This document shows positions 34,229 through 42,221 of a stretch of DNA of 64,000 nucleotides, piece after piece. The position numbers and the translations under genes were made by a program. The notes below the pieces were generated by a model. That model saw only the letters and a list, made by a program, of their open reading frames with translations, had not been told where the DNA came from and searched no databases. Origin of the DNA: an uncultured Clostridia bacterium (GTDB lineage Bacteria; Bacillota; Clostridia; Christensenellales; UBA1750); contig CAJFMX010000012.1 of NCBI GenBank assembly GCA_904393115.1, forward strand, positions 16,192 through 80,191. Direction: 5' to 3'. How positions within the stretch are numbered: position 1 is the first letter of the stretch; every line of letters starts with the position of its first letter.

Positions 34229-34867
34229 TTATTCCTGGCCCATGGGCTTTTCGAACACGACGACCTTGGGCATCATGGGCGTGATCTCGATCTCGGATCC
34301 GGAAACGCGCTCCACGCCCTCGCCCATCCGGGAGAGGAAGTCCTCCGCGCCGGAGACCGCAACGGTCAGGCCCGGCGTCTTGTAGTGCATGGGGATGGTT
34401 GTGCGGGGCTGGATGAGCTTGACGAGCTCGGCGGCCTGCTCGCCGTCGATGGTGTAGTTGCCGCCAACGGGCAGCAGGAGCACGTCCACCTTCTGCAGCG
34501 CGCCGAGCACGTTGTGGTCCGGGATGCAGCCAATGTCGCCCAGGTGCGCCACGCGCGTGCCGTCCATCTGGATGACAAAGACGATGTTGTGGCCGCGCTT
34601 TGCGCCCTGCTCGTCGTCGTGGGCGGTGTTGTAGCCCATGATGGACAGGTCTGCGATCTTGTGCATGCCCGCGTCGTCCACGATGGCGGGCTCGCCCTTG
34701 ACGGCCTCGACCGCGTTGTGGTCGTGGTGGCCGTGGGACACGGTCACGATGTCCGCGCGCACGTCCGGGAAGCGCAGGCCGATCTCCCCGTAGGGATCGG
34801 TCACGATGGTCTTGCTGCCGAGAATGCGAAAGCTGGAATGTCCAAGCCACTGTATCTTCACTGTCAA
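34229..34867 (-). CDS. UPF0173-like metallo-beta-lactamase-fold hydrolase
   Basis: The 212-residue protein has the MBL-fold zinc motif VSHGHHDHNAVE (about residues 43-54), a further ligand in TRVAHLGDIGCIPD (about 105), and IPMHYKTPG near residue 155. It belongs to the UlaG/UPF0173 group of metal-dependent hydrolases, whose natural substrates are mostly unknown. It has no signal peptide. Its start overlaps the preceding gene by four bases. Confidence 0.88.
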   Translation of the reverse strand: MTVKIQWLGHSSFRILGSKTIVTDPYGEIGLRFPDVRADIVTVSHGHHDHNAVEAVKGEPAIVDDAGMHKIADLSIMGYNTAHDDEQGAKRGHNIVFVIQMDGTRVAHLGDIGCIPDHNVLGALQKVDVLLLPVGGNYTIDGEQAAELVKLIQPRTTIPMHYKTPGLTVAVSGAEDFLSRMGEGVERVSGSEIEITPMMPKVVVFEKPMGQE

Positions 34868-35379
34868 TTTCCTCCCTTGTTCGTCGAGTGGATCTGTCTA
34901 TGCAAAACGACCTGCCTGGCCGCAGCAGGCAGCATCGAGAGCGTTCTTCCCTCGCGGAGGCACTCGGCGTACAGCGCGCCCATCTGCTCCAGGAGGCGTT
35001 CGGCAGCGCGCGCCGCGCGCCGCGGGTCTTCGTCCAGGTCCAGGCAAAGGCGGCAGAGCCTGGGCGCGTCCTCTCCCCCCAGGGCGAACCCGTGCGAGAG
35101 GATCTGGTACAGGAGCGTGTCCTCCGGGGACCGCTCCGGCCGGACGCGCAGGCGCGGCGTCGCCGCATCCATCTCCCGGAGGATGCGCGCCTGCGCGGCG
35201 TCCGCAAGCGTCACAAACGTATTCGCCCCCTCGACCCTTGCAACAAAGTCCGGGTCCGCCACCGGCCCTGCGCCGTAGAGGCGGAAGTGGCCGCGGGCAT
35301 AGGGCGGCGGCAGCACGAAGGGGCGCGCGCCCGTCTCCTCCTCCAGCCGGCGGCAGAGGCGCGCGAGTTCCTCCCTCAC
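34864..35379 (-). CDS. hypothetical protein between DUF1934 and hydrolase genes
   Basis: This 171-residue protein was not recognised. It is rich in arginine, alanine and leucine and appears soluble and mostly helical, with a cysteine pair in LCRLCLDLDED (about residue 107). Its GTG start (35379) overlaps the DUF1934 stop as GTGA, and its own end overlaps the hydrolase start, so translation of the three is coupled. Because it is embedded in an operon, it is very probably real. Confidence 0.75.
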   Translation of the reverse strand: MREELARLCRRLEEETGARPFVLPPPYARGHFRLYGAGPVADPDFVARVEGANTFVTLADAAQARILREMDAATPRLRVRPERSPEDTLLYQILSHGFALGGEDAPRLCRLCLDLDEDPRRAARAAERLLEQMGALYAECLREGRTLSMLPAAARQVVLHRQIHSTNKGGN

Positions 35380-35801
35380 GCGGTGTGGTGGAACTGCACG
35401 CTGACGCGGTTCAGCCCGACGTATTGGTTCTGCACGTGCATGTGGTATTCCAGCTCAATCCGCCCCTCCGCCTCGCCCATGGCGTACATCACGCGCGTGG
35501 GCAGGGCTTCCATGTCCAGCCGGCCAAAGGGCGTGGAGTAGGTGCTGACGTACTTGCAGCCCTGCTTGAGGATCAGGCGCATGCTGGCCTCCCCCTCGCG
35601 GGAGAGCATGACGGTGTCGCCCTTCAGCTCGATTACGGCCTGGCCCGTCAGGCCCGAATCCCCCGTCTCCTCGTATTCCAGGACCGCGGCGTCCTTGGTC
35701 TTGTGCAGGGTCGCGGCCGTGGTCAGTTCCATGACCGCCTGCTGGCCGTCCTCCTGCACCTGCGTGGATGTCATCTGCAGGATGACCTTCTGATCGTCCA
35801 T
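35376..35801 (-). CDS. DUF1934 (YwiB-like) beta-barrel protein
   Basis: The 141-residue protein fits the DUF1934 family, a calycin-like beta-barrel. It shows alternating strand patterns and the characteristic end GRIELEYHMHVQNQYVGLNRVSVQF. The ATG at 35801 was chosen because GGAGGAGATC directly precedes it. Function is unknown; Bacillus YwiB is likewise uncharacterised. A promoter lies at 35837-35865. Confidence 0.85.
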   Translation of the reverse strand: MDDQKVILQMTSTQVQEDGQQAVMELTTAATLHKTKDAAVLEYEETGDSGLTGQAVIELKGDTVMLSREGEASMRLILKQGCKYVSTYSTPFGRLDMEALPTRVMYAMGEAEGRIELEYHMHVQNQYVGLNRVSVQFHHTA

Positions 35802-35836
35802 GATCTCCTCCCATTTCAGCATCAAAAGCTACGTCT

Positions 35837-35865
35837 AGCGTACCCCATTGCAGGGAGGATTGCAA
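35837..35865 (-). promoter_or_regulatory. probable promoter of the DUF1934 operon
   Basis: TTGCAA (35860-35865), a 17-base spacer and TACGCT (35837-35842) are on the minus strand. The -10 is weak. The rest of the spacer to ypeB shows nothing else. Confidence 0.5.
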
Positions 35866-35958
35866 CACCTTTCCCAAACTCTTTACACAATTCCACCATC
35901 TGAAACAGCATTGTTCACAATTTCTGCACATTCAACGCGCTTTGCTCCACTTGCCGCG

Positions 35959-37269
35959 CTAAACGACGGCCTCTCCCTCCTCCTCGACGACCACCTGCAG
36001 GATCTCCTCGGCCGCGCCGGTTTCGGCGTTGAGGTAGACGAGGTACTCCTGTCCGTCGGCCGTGCCGCGCAGCTCATAGCAGAGGATCTCCTGGCTGTAG
36101 TGCGGGATGAGCGCCAGCCTCGTGGACGAGATCTCCAGCGAGGGCGCCAGGGCGACCGCTTCCTCCGGCTCCATGCGCGCGGCGGAGAAGTCCCGCTGCA
36201 CGTGGTTGCGCAGGTAGTTGTTCGCCTCCACGCCGACGACCTGCCCCGTCTCCAGGGAGACCTGCACCTTGATCAAATCCGGATAGAGGCGCACGCCGTC
36301 CTGCACGGGCACGAAGTTGAACGTCACCATGCCGAAGTTCACCTGGTAATAGGCGGGCTCCACCTCGCCATACTGCCGGCTCTGCAGGAAGGCGAGCGCG
36401 CTTGCCCGGCAGGTGTCCACGCTGTGGTTCGTCTCCCCGGGCGAGAACTCCGGCACCATCATCAGGACGTGCCCGCCGGTCTTTGTCACCTGCAGGTGGA
36501 TCACGCCCGCATCCGTCGTGTTCACCGCGATGCCGTAGCAGGGGATCTCCCCTTCCACGCCCTGCTCCGGCGCGATGGACTCGATGCGCTCCGGGCCGAT
36601 GTAGGCCTTGGCGATCTCCAGCGCGGCGTCCTCGTCCACGCTCTGCGTCCCCAGGGCCTTGGGCGGCGTGCGCGCGGCCTGGGAGAAGGCGCCGTCATAG
36701 ATCAGCGAGGGAACGGGCGTGGAGGGCTTGGCAAATTCCGCGTAAGGGTCCCCTTCCTCGTCCGGCTGGGCCGGCTGGGTCGAGAGGGCGGCGCTGGCCA
36801 CGTCCTGGGCGCTGAGGCCCTGGACGGCGTAGTTGAGCGCGCGGCAGCGCTCCAGGAGGGATTCCAGCTGGTCCTCGTCCTCCTGGGAGATGCTCTCGCC
36901 CTTGGCCACCTTCTGCGCCAGCGCGCCGGAGAACTCCGAGAGCCGGTTGACAAAGGCGAGCACCTCCTCCATGCTCTGATGGGACCCGGGCAGGGAGGCG
37001 AGCTCCCGCCCCGCGCCGTCGGCCTGGCGATAGACCTCGGAGAGCAGGATCACGTCCTGCTTGGCGCCGTCGGAGACCGTGAGCTTGCCGAGCTTGACCT
37101 CCAGGTCGTCCATCTCCCCGACCAGCTGGAAAAAGGAGCGCTCATACATGGCCTGCAGCTGCATCCGGTAGCGGCGGTGGCGGACGTTCTCCACAACGCC
37201 CCAGACCACCGCGCCGGTGAGCACCACGGCCAGCACCGCGATGACGGCGTTCTTCCATCTCTTGTCCAT
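35959..37269 (-). CDS. ypeB: germination protein YpeB
   Basis: YpeB is a spore inner-membrane protein needed to place and stabilise the cortex-lytic enzyme SleB. The 436-residue product has an N-terminal membrane anchor (AVIAVLAVVLTGAVVWGVV), a helical region (about 40-200) and C-terminal PepSY-like repeats (ALEIAKAYIGPERI, TCRASALAFLQSRQY). It follows sleB with an 18-base gap, the conserved sleB-ypeB operon. Confidence 0.92.
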   Translation of the reverse strand: MDKRWKNAVIAVLAVVLTGAVVWGVVENVRHRRYRMQLQAMYERSFFQLVGEMDDLEVKLGKLTVSDGAKQDVILLSEVYRQADGAGRELASLPGSHQSMEEVLAFVNRLSEFSGALAQKVAKGESISQEDEDQLESLLERCRALNYAVQGLSAQDVASAALSTQPAQPDEEGDPYAEFAKPSTPVPSLIYDGAFSQAARTPPKALGTQSVDEDAALEIAKAYIGPERIESIAPEQGVEGEIPCYGIAVNTTDAGVIHLQVTKTGGHVLMMVPEFSPGETNHSVDTCRASALAFLQSRQYGEVEPAYYQVNFGMVTFNFVPVQDGVRLYPDLIKVQVSLETGQVVGVEANNYLRNHVQRDFSAARMEPEEAVALAPSLEISSTRLALIPHYSQEILCYELRGTADGQEYLVYLNAETGAAEEILQVVVEEEGEAVV

Positions 37270-37287
37270 GCTCTTCCTCCTCGCGCG

Positions 37288-37965
37288 TCAAATGGCAAAG
37301 TAGTGCTTGCCGATGACCGTCATCACCGTGCGCGAGTAGATCCACGAGGACGTGGTGCGCGCGGGGTTGTAGTAATAGATGCAGCCGCCGGTCGGGTCCC
37401 AGCCGTTCATGGCGTCCTGCGCGGCGCGCACGGCCTGGGCGTCCGGCTCCATGTTGATCTGCCCGTCGGCGACCACGTCAAAGGCGCCGGATTGGTAGAT
37501 CACGCCGGAGATCGTGTTGGGAAAGGAGGCGTGCTCCACGCGGTTGAGCACCACCGCCGCAACGGCCACCTGGCCAAGATACGGCTCCCCGCGCGCCTCC
37601 GCGTAGACCAGGCGCGCAAGCAGGTCCAGGTTCTTGCTGCGGCCGGTGCTCGTCGAGGCGCCGCCGGACGACGAGGCCGCGTTGATGCCCAGCGCCGCAA
37701 ACGTCGCGTCCCCGACCACGCCGTCCGCCGTAAGGCCGTTCTTTCGCTGGAAGTGGACCACGGCCTCGTAGGTGTCCTGGCCGAACACGCCGTCCGCCGC
37801 ACCCTTTAGGTACCCCCACTTCTGCAACTTACGCTGCACTTGCCGGACCATCTCCCCGCTGCTCCCCCAGTAGAGGCTCGTCGCCGCCGCTGCCGGCACC
37901 GTCGCCGTCAGCAGCAGCAGAATCGCAAGAAGCAGCGCCGTCTTCCGCATGTTCCTCAAACGCAT
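37288..37965 (-). CDS. sleB: spore cortex-lytic enzyme SleB
   Basis: SleB is a lytic transglycosylase that degrades spore cortex at germination. The 225-residue protein has a signal peptide (ALLLAILLLLTATVPAAAA), a peptidoglycan-binding repeat (GEMVRQVQRKLQKWGYLKG to FAALGI, about 36-94) and a C-terminal Hydrolase_2 domain with the catalytic glutamate in LVYAEARGEPYLGQVAVAAV (about 118-137). The ATG at 37965 follows AGGAGATTGCAA. Its first 137 bases overlap the 3' end of spoIIR in another frame. Confidence 0.95.
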   Translation of the reverse strand: MRLRNMRKTALLLAILLLLTATVPAAAATSLYWGSSGEMVRQVQRKLQKWGYLKGAADGVFGQDTYEAVVHFQRKNGLTADGVVGDATFAALGINAASSSGGASTSTGRSKNLDLLARLVYAEARGEPYLGQVAVAAVVLNRVEHASFPNTISGVIYQSGAFDVVADGQINMEPDAQAVRAAQDAMNGWDPTGGCIYYYNPARTTSSWIYSRTVMTVIGKHYFAI

Positions 37966-38518
37966 TTGCAATCTCCTCTCTGATCCCTCGCAGCCAGTTT
38001 GCCAGGCTGGATTCAAACCGGATCTCCCCTTCGTAGTCCTCGCCGGAAAAGCACAGCGGCGGGTACATCACGCACCACCAGTTGCGCCCCTTGGCGTCAC
38101 CCAGCAGAATGCGCAGGGCCTGATAATCGCCCGCCGGAACGACCTGGCCGCCGTACACCCGCTCCGGGAAGGGAAAGACGCCAAACTCCGTGCGGACCTC
38201 CTGCGCAAAGCCCATCTCCGCGGCGGCGCTCTCGGCGGTCCGCTGGGCCAGGTCCAGGTTGTCCTGCACGATCTGCGCCGCCTCCGCCCCGGAGGACGCG
38301 CCCTGCAGCAGCGGCGTAAAGGCCGCAAGGATCGCGTCGCGGACGTGAAGCTTGATCTCCTGCTGCGCCTGCGTGTCGTCGTGGGCGAGGATGTGGATGC
38401 GCACGAGGTCTCCGCTGCGCACGGCGCTCTGCAGGTCCGTGGGATGCTCCCAGCCCACGGCGTAGACGGCCGCGCAAAGAAGGACGAACGATAGGCATGC
38501 AAAAAGCCAATGCTTCAC
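37829..38518 (-). CDS. spoIIR: stage II sporulation protein R
   Basis: SpoIIR is secreted by the forespore to trigger SpoIIGA processing of pro-sigma-E. The 229-residue protein has an N-terminal signal/anchor (LFACLSFVLLCAAVYAVGW), VRIHILAHDDTQAQQEIKL and the hallmark YGGQVVPAGDYQALRILLG plus NWWCVMYPPLCF (147-157). It starts with GTG. The last 45 residues are low-complexity (Gly/Asp/Ala/Ser) and overlap the sleB signal-peptide coding region out of frame, so they are probably a run-through tail. Confidence 0.93.
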   Translation of the reverse strand: MKHWLFACLSFVLLCAAVYAVGWEHPTDLQSAVRSGDLVRIHILAHDDTQAQQEIKLHVRDAILAAFTPLLQGASSGAEAAQIVQDNLDLAQRTAESAAAEMGFAQEVRTEFGVFPFPERVYGGQVVPAGDYQALRILLGDAKGRNWWCVMYPPLCFSGEDYEGEIRFESSLANWLRGIREEIANAFEEHAEDGAASCDSAAADGDGAGSGGDEPLLGEQRGDGPASAA

Positions 38519-38541
38519 GGTTACTCACCCCTTTCCCCGTG

Positions 38542-38571
38542 TAGCATTGGCTTGTTTTTCCGGTTTTATGC
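38542..38571 (-). promoter_or_regulatory. candidate sigma-F promoter of spoIIR
   Basis: The minus strand carries GCATA (38567-38571), matching the sigma-F -35 GYWTA, and 15 bases later GCCAATGCTA (38542-38551), matching eight of ten positions of GGNRANANTW. Transcription by sigma-F is the known control of spoIIR in Bacillus. No sigma-A promoter was seen here. Confidence 0.5.
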
Positions 38572-38588
38572 GGTTGTTTGCGGCGCGA

Positions 38589-39455
38589 TCAGAGGAATTT
38601 TACGCCCACGTCCACGCTCTGCGCGGCGCAGCACTCCGGGTAGACGCGCTTTAGGTCCACGGCGGTTTCCGCCGCCCGCTCCCAGGAGTCGAACAGGCCG
38701 AACACCGCCGAGCCGCTGCCCGACATGCGCGCGTGCAGCGCGCCCCGCCCGCGCAGCAGCGCGAGCGCATCGGCGATGCCGGGCTGCCGCTCCAGGGCGA
38801 CGGATTCGAGCACGTTCCCCATGCAGGCGATCAGGCTGCGGACGTCCCCCGCCTCCATGGCGCGGGCCGCGCCGGCCGTGTCCGGGTGCCGGGAGACCTT
38901 CGCCAGGTCCAGCGCGCCGAAGATCTCCTTGGTCAGCAGCCCCTCGCAGGGCTTGAGGATCACCAGGTGCAGCGGCAGCCGGCTGCGCACGGGCGCAAGG
39001 TCCGTGCCGATCCCGGTCGCGCGCTGGCAGCCCCCCGCGATGCAGAAGGGCACGTCCGCGCCAAGGCGCGCGCCCAGCGCCTGCAGGCGCTCCGGCGGAT
39101 ACTGCAGGTTCCAGAGCGCGTTTAGGCCCACCAGGGCCGCCGCCGCGTCGCCGCTGCCGCCGCCCAGGCCCGCCGCGACGGGAACGTGCTTCTCCAAGGC
39201 AATTTTTGCGCGCGGCGCAATGCCGGCGTCCTCCGCCAGCAAGCGCGCCGCGCGCAAGATCAGGTTCTGCGGGTCGGGGCGCAGGGCCCCCTCTATCGTC
39301 AGCTCCAGGTCCTCCGCCTCGCGCAGGCGGAGCGTGTCGCACAGGCTCACGGACTGCATGAGCAGGTCCACCTCGTGGTATCCATCCGCGCGCCGGCGCA
39401 GCACATCCACCGTCAGGTTGACCTTGGCGCGCGCCTGCAAGCAATACTCCCTCAC
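38589..39455 (-). CDS. ispE: 4-diphosphocytidyl-2-C-methyl-D-erythritol kinase
   Basis: IspE phosphorylates CDP-methylerythritol in the MEP isoprenoid pathway. The 288-residue GHMP kinase shows ARAKVNLTVDVLRRRADGYHEV at the N-terminus, the ATP loop PVAAGLGGGSGDAAAAL (about residues 94-110) and HARMSGSGSAVFG near residue 245. The GTG at 39455 was chosen; it follows GGGGGAAGG. ispE lies between sipL and spoIIR, as in other Clostridia. Confidence 0.93.
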   Translation of the reverse strand: MREYCLQARAKVNLTVDVLRRRADGYHEVDLLMQSVSLCDTLRLREAEDLELTIEGALRPDPQNLILRAARLLAEDAGIAPRAKIALEKHVPVAAGLGGGSGDAAAALVGLNALWNLQYPPERLQALGARLGADVPFCIAGGCQRATGIGTDLAPVRSRLPLHLVILKPCEGLLTKEIFGALDLAKVSRHPDTAGAARAMEAGDVRSLIACMGNVLESVALERQPGIADALALLRGRGALHARMSGSGSAVFGLFDSWERAAETAVDLKRVYPECCAAQSVDVGVKFL

Positions 39456-39503
39456 AATGCCTTCCCCCAAGCGTTCTCTTCTGGGGAAAGCATAGCACAC
39501 ATC

Positions 39504-41024
39504 CTAAAACGAGGTCAAGCGCCGATAGACCAGCACGGGCGATTTTCCCTCGGGATTTCGCTGGCGCAGCTCCTCCTCCGCGATGCGGTAGCGCCGCGCG
39601 ACCTCCCAGAGCGTCTCCTCGGGCTTGGGGTAGTAGAGCACCGCGCCCACGGGCAGGGCCACCGGCTCGCCCTCCTCCGCGATCTCGGTCACGACGGCCA
39701 CGTCCGCCGTGCCCACGCGCTCGGCCCGCAGCGTCAGGGGAATGCGCACCTGCGCCTGGCTCTGGGAGACGCGCTCGGCCGTGACGTAGCCCATCTCCAC
39801 GGCGCGCACGTCCGCCCGGCCGTCGACCTCCGGAAACTCCAGCGCGAAGGGCACCTCGCGCTCATAGACGGCAAGGGGCACCTCGCCCCCGGTTCGGTAC
39901 AGGAGGCTCACGCGCATCAGGCCCTCCGCCTGCGCGCTCTCCTCGCCGACGATGTCCAGCGCAACGGGCGCGGCGAACGCGCCGAGGATCTCCCCAAGGC
40001 CCGGCGAGGCCGCGGGCAGTTCGACCTCCAGCAGCAGGGTCTGCGTCTGCTCCAGCTGCTCGTCTTCGTGGATGAAGCGCACTTCCTCCTGCACGGCGGC
40101 AAAGGGGTCCTCCGTCAGGGGGTAGGCGTCGGCGAGGACCTCCGTCGCGGCCGGCTCCTTGGCCTCCGCCTCCAGCTCCAGGATGTACTCGATGCGCAGA
40201 TTCCCCTCCTGCACGTCGTCGTCCTGGTTGAACACGACCTCGCTCTTGAGCCCGCGCACGTGCGCGGTGACGATCGCCTGCACGCCCGGGCGGAAGCCTT
40301 CGCCCTCGATCTCCTCGGAAAAGGGGATCGTCTCGCTCTGCCAGCCCACGGGGCCGCCGGCCTCCGCCCCGGACAGGAGGCTGTCCACCGTGACCGAGCC
40401 GGTGACCTCGACCTCCCCGTCCTCGACCAGGACGTTGTCCACCTGCACCCGCGCGCCGGAGTTGACCACGCGCGTATAGGCCGGGTCCGTAAGGGGGAAG
40501 TTCTCCGCAAAGGCCTCGCGCTCCTGGGCGCGGACCGCCTGGTTGAGCGTCTCCAGGCGCGCGGTCTTGACCGCCATGGCCACCGGCGCATCCACGCCCG
40601 TGGCCAGCGCCTCCACGGCCGGCTGCACGACAAAGCCCTCCAGGCACAGCGTCGCGGAGAAGTCCATCCGGCCGTCCTTCTCCTCCGCGCCGGCGCTGCA
40701 CACCGTCGCGCGGACGGTTGCGCGCATCTTGGGCGCGGCCTCCTCCACCTGCAGCACAGCGCTGAAGCTCGCCTGTGCGTCGCGGGAAAAGAGCTCTCCC
40801 GCCTGCGTCAGGTACAGCGCGGAGAATTCCGTCGTTCCCTGCACCGCGACGCCCCCGGTCTGCACTTCCACTGTGCCGATGGACGGCAGGGCGCGGCAGC
40901 TCACGAGGGAGACGTTGCGGTCCCCGCCCGAGAGCATGACCGAGGTTTCGGCCGTCGCCTGCGCGCTCCCCTGGCCGACCAGGCGTTCCACGGGGATGTT
41001 TTCCTTGAGCAATTTGCCTGCCAT
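39504..41024 (-). CDS. sipL: SipL-like DUF3794/LysM spore morphogenesis protein
   Basis: In Clostridioides SipL binds SpoIVA and is needed to build the spore coat. The 506-residue protein has repeated DUF3794 domains (N-terminus MAGKLLKENIPVERLVGQG; further copies in the middle and C-terminal third) and a C-terminal LysM domain (LYYPKPEETLWEVARRYRI, about 458-476). The ATG at 41024 follows AAGGAGGATCGAT. Position next to ispE and spoIIR matches the Clostridioides arrangement. A candidate sigma-E promoter lies upstream. Confidence 0.87.
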   Translation of the reverse strand: MAGKLLKENIPVERLVGQGSAQATAETSVMLSGGDRNVSLVSCRALPSIGTVEVQTGGVAVQGTTEFSALYLTQAGELFSRDAQASFSAVLQVEEAAPKMRATVRATVCSAGAEEKDGRMDFSATLCLEGFVVQPAVEALATGVDAPVAMAVKTARLETLNQAVRAQEREAFAENFPLTDPAYTRVVNSGARVQVDNVLVEDGEVEVTGSVTVDSLLSGAEAGGPVGWQSETIPFSEEIEGEGFRPGVQAIVTAHVRGLKSEVVFNQDDDVQEGNLRIEYILELEAEAKEPAATEVLADAYPLTEDPFAAVQEEVRFIHEDEQLEQTQTLLLEVELPAASPGLGEILGAFAAPVALDIVGEESAQAEGLMRVSLLYRTGGEVPLAVYEREVPFALEFPEVDGRADVRAVEMGYVTAERVSQSQAQVRIPLTLRAERVGTADVAVVTEIAEEGEPVALPVGAVLYYPKPEETLWEVARRYRIAEEELRQRNPEGKSPVLVYRRLTSF

Positions 41025-41070
41025 ATCGATCCTCCTTACCCATGTTGAGCCCTTACCCGTACTCAATGGA

Positions 41071-41099
41071 TCTATATGGCGGCACGCCCTTGGTTATGC
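41071..41099 (-). promoter_or_regulatory. candidate sigma-E promoter of sipL
   Basis: GCATAAC (41093-41099, overlapping the spo0A stop) resembles the sigma-E -35 KMATATT at five positions. Fourteen bases on, CATATAGA (41071-41078) resembles the -10 CATACANT. The match is partial; support is mainly that sipL homologues are mother-cell genes. Confidence 0.35.
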
Positions 41100-41867
41100 G
41101 CTCTTTTCGATGGAGAGCCGGTCGGCGATCAGCGCGATGAATTCGCCGTTTGTCGGCTTTTCGTGCTTGACGTAGAGCTTGGAGCCGAAGAGCATGTTGA
41201 TGTTCTCCATCTGCCCGCGCGTCCAGGCGACGTCGATGGCGTGGCGGATGGCCCGCTCGACCTTGGAGGAGGTGGTGTTGAAGTTGAGGGCGACCGTCGG
41301 GTAGAGGTCCTTGGTGATGGCGTTGATCATCTCCCGGTCGTTGACCACGAGCTTGATGGCCTCGCGCAGGAAGTGATAGCCCTTGATGTGCGCCGGAATC
41401 CCCATGGACAAAAAGATGTTCGCAATGCGCTCGTCCAGGGAACAGTTCGCCGGCTGCGGCGCGCGCACGGGCGCGTCGGCCTGCACCTCCACCGGCTGAT
41501 TCCGCTCCACGATGCGCTGGTAGACCGCGCTGAGCTCAAAGGGCTTGAGGATGTAATAGTCGCTGCCCAGATTGATGGCGCGCTGGATGAAGTCGTCCCG
41601 CATCAGCGCCGTCACGGCGATGATGTGCGGGCGGTGCGGCAGATTCTCCTTTTGGATCTGTGCCAGCACGCCGAAGCCGTCGAGCCTGGGCATGACCATG
41701 TCCAGCAGAAGGACATCCACCGGCTTGCTGCGCAGAATGTCCATGACCTGCAGCCCGTCCTCCGCCGTGCCCACGACCTCGATGTCTTCCTTGTCCTGAA
41801 GATAGGAGCTGAGCACTTCCAGCACGACCGTGCTGTCATCCGCAATAAGAACCTTGATCTTTTCCAC
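41094..41867 (-). CDS. spo0A: sporulation master regulator Spo0A
   Basis: Spo0A is the phosphorylated response regulator that commits cells to sporulation. The 257-residue protein has the receiver domain (IADDSTVVLEVL, phosphorylated aspartate in VLLLDMVMPRLDGFGV near residue 55, lysine in YYILKPF near 107) and the Spo0A-specific DNA-binding domain ending GSKLYVKHEKPTNGEFIALIADRL. The GTG at 41867 was chosen because GAGGAGG lies nine bases before it; upstream in-frame codons lack a ribosome site. No spoIVB gene precedes it, unlike in Bacillus. Confidence 0.97.
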   Translation of the reverse strand: MEKIKVLIADDSTVVLEVLSSYLQDKEDIEVVGTAEDGLQVMDILRSKPVDVLLLDMVMPRLDGFGVLAQIQKENLPHRPHIIAVTALMRDDFIQRAINLGSDYYILKPFELSAVYQRIVERNQPVEVQADAPVRAPQPANCSLDERIANIFLSMGIPAHIKGYHFLREAIKLVVNDREMINAITKDLYPTVALNFNTTSSKVERAIRHAIDVAWTRGQMENINMLFGSKLYVKHEKPTNGEFIALIADRLSIEKSA

Positions 41868-41986
41868 CAGAAGACGCCTCCTCATCAATCGTTCTCGGAG
41901 CGCTTTCTCCCTCGCCCGATAAAAGATACTTTCCGTATAAATTTCAGCAGGCATGTTTGAAAGTTGCTCCCTTTTCAGATGAGAGT

Positions 41987-42015
41987 ATTTTAGACCAAAT
42001 TCCTCCGCTCGTCAA
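41987..42015 (-). promoter_or_regulatory. sigma-A-like promoter of spo0A
   Basis: TTGACG (42010-42015), a 17-base spacer and TAAAAT (41987-41992) are on the minus strand, giving a leader of about 110 bases to the GTG. Confidence 0.78.
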
Positions 42016-42069
42016 CTGGTTTATGTGCTTTTTTGCGGATTTAGCGCGCAAACAATCATGCATTACTTG

Positions 42070-42099
42070 AAATTCTCTTGCTGTGTTCCCCTTTCCGCT
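42070..42099 (-). promoter_or_regulatory. candidate sigma-H promoter of spo0A
   Basis: AGCGGAAAG (42091-42099), a 12-base spacer and AGAGAATTT (42070-42078) match the sigma-H pattern RNAGGAWWW and RNNGAATWW at seven of nine and all positions. It lies between the Spo0A boxes and the sigma-A-like promoter, as expected for a two-promoter spo0A control region. Confidence 0.45.
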
Positions 42100-42153
42100 C
42101 TGCGGCGCTTCATCTTTTCCGAGGAAATGGCGAAGAAAAAACTACTGTCGGGA

Positions 42154-42203
42154 TTTGTCAAATTTTGTCAAAGGCGGCCTTCCCCTTCGTTTCATTCGAC
42201 AGA
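42154..42203. promoter_or_regulatory. three Spo0A boxes upstream of spo0A
   Basis: TTTGTCAAAT (42154-42163) and TTTGTCAAAG (42164-42173) each match nine of ten bases of the Spo0A box TTTGTCRAAA and are exactly one helical turn apart, the spacing used by a Spo0A dimer. A third box, TCTGTCGAAT, is on the minus strand at 42194-42203. They lie in the 354-base gene-free stretch between glpK and spo0A and suggest autoregulation. Confidence 0.65.
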
Positions 42204-42221
42204 ATCCCGACGCAGTCGACA

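Noticed and set aside
41868..41954. Longer N-terminus for Spo0A (29 more codons)
   Set aside because: The GAGGAGG site fits the GTG at 41867 and the receiver domain starts there; upstream codons have no ribosome site.
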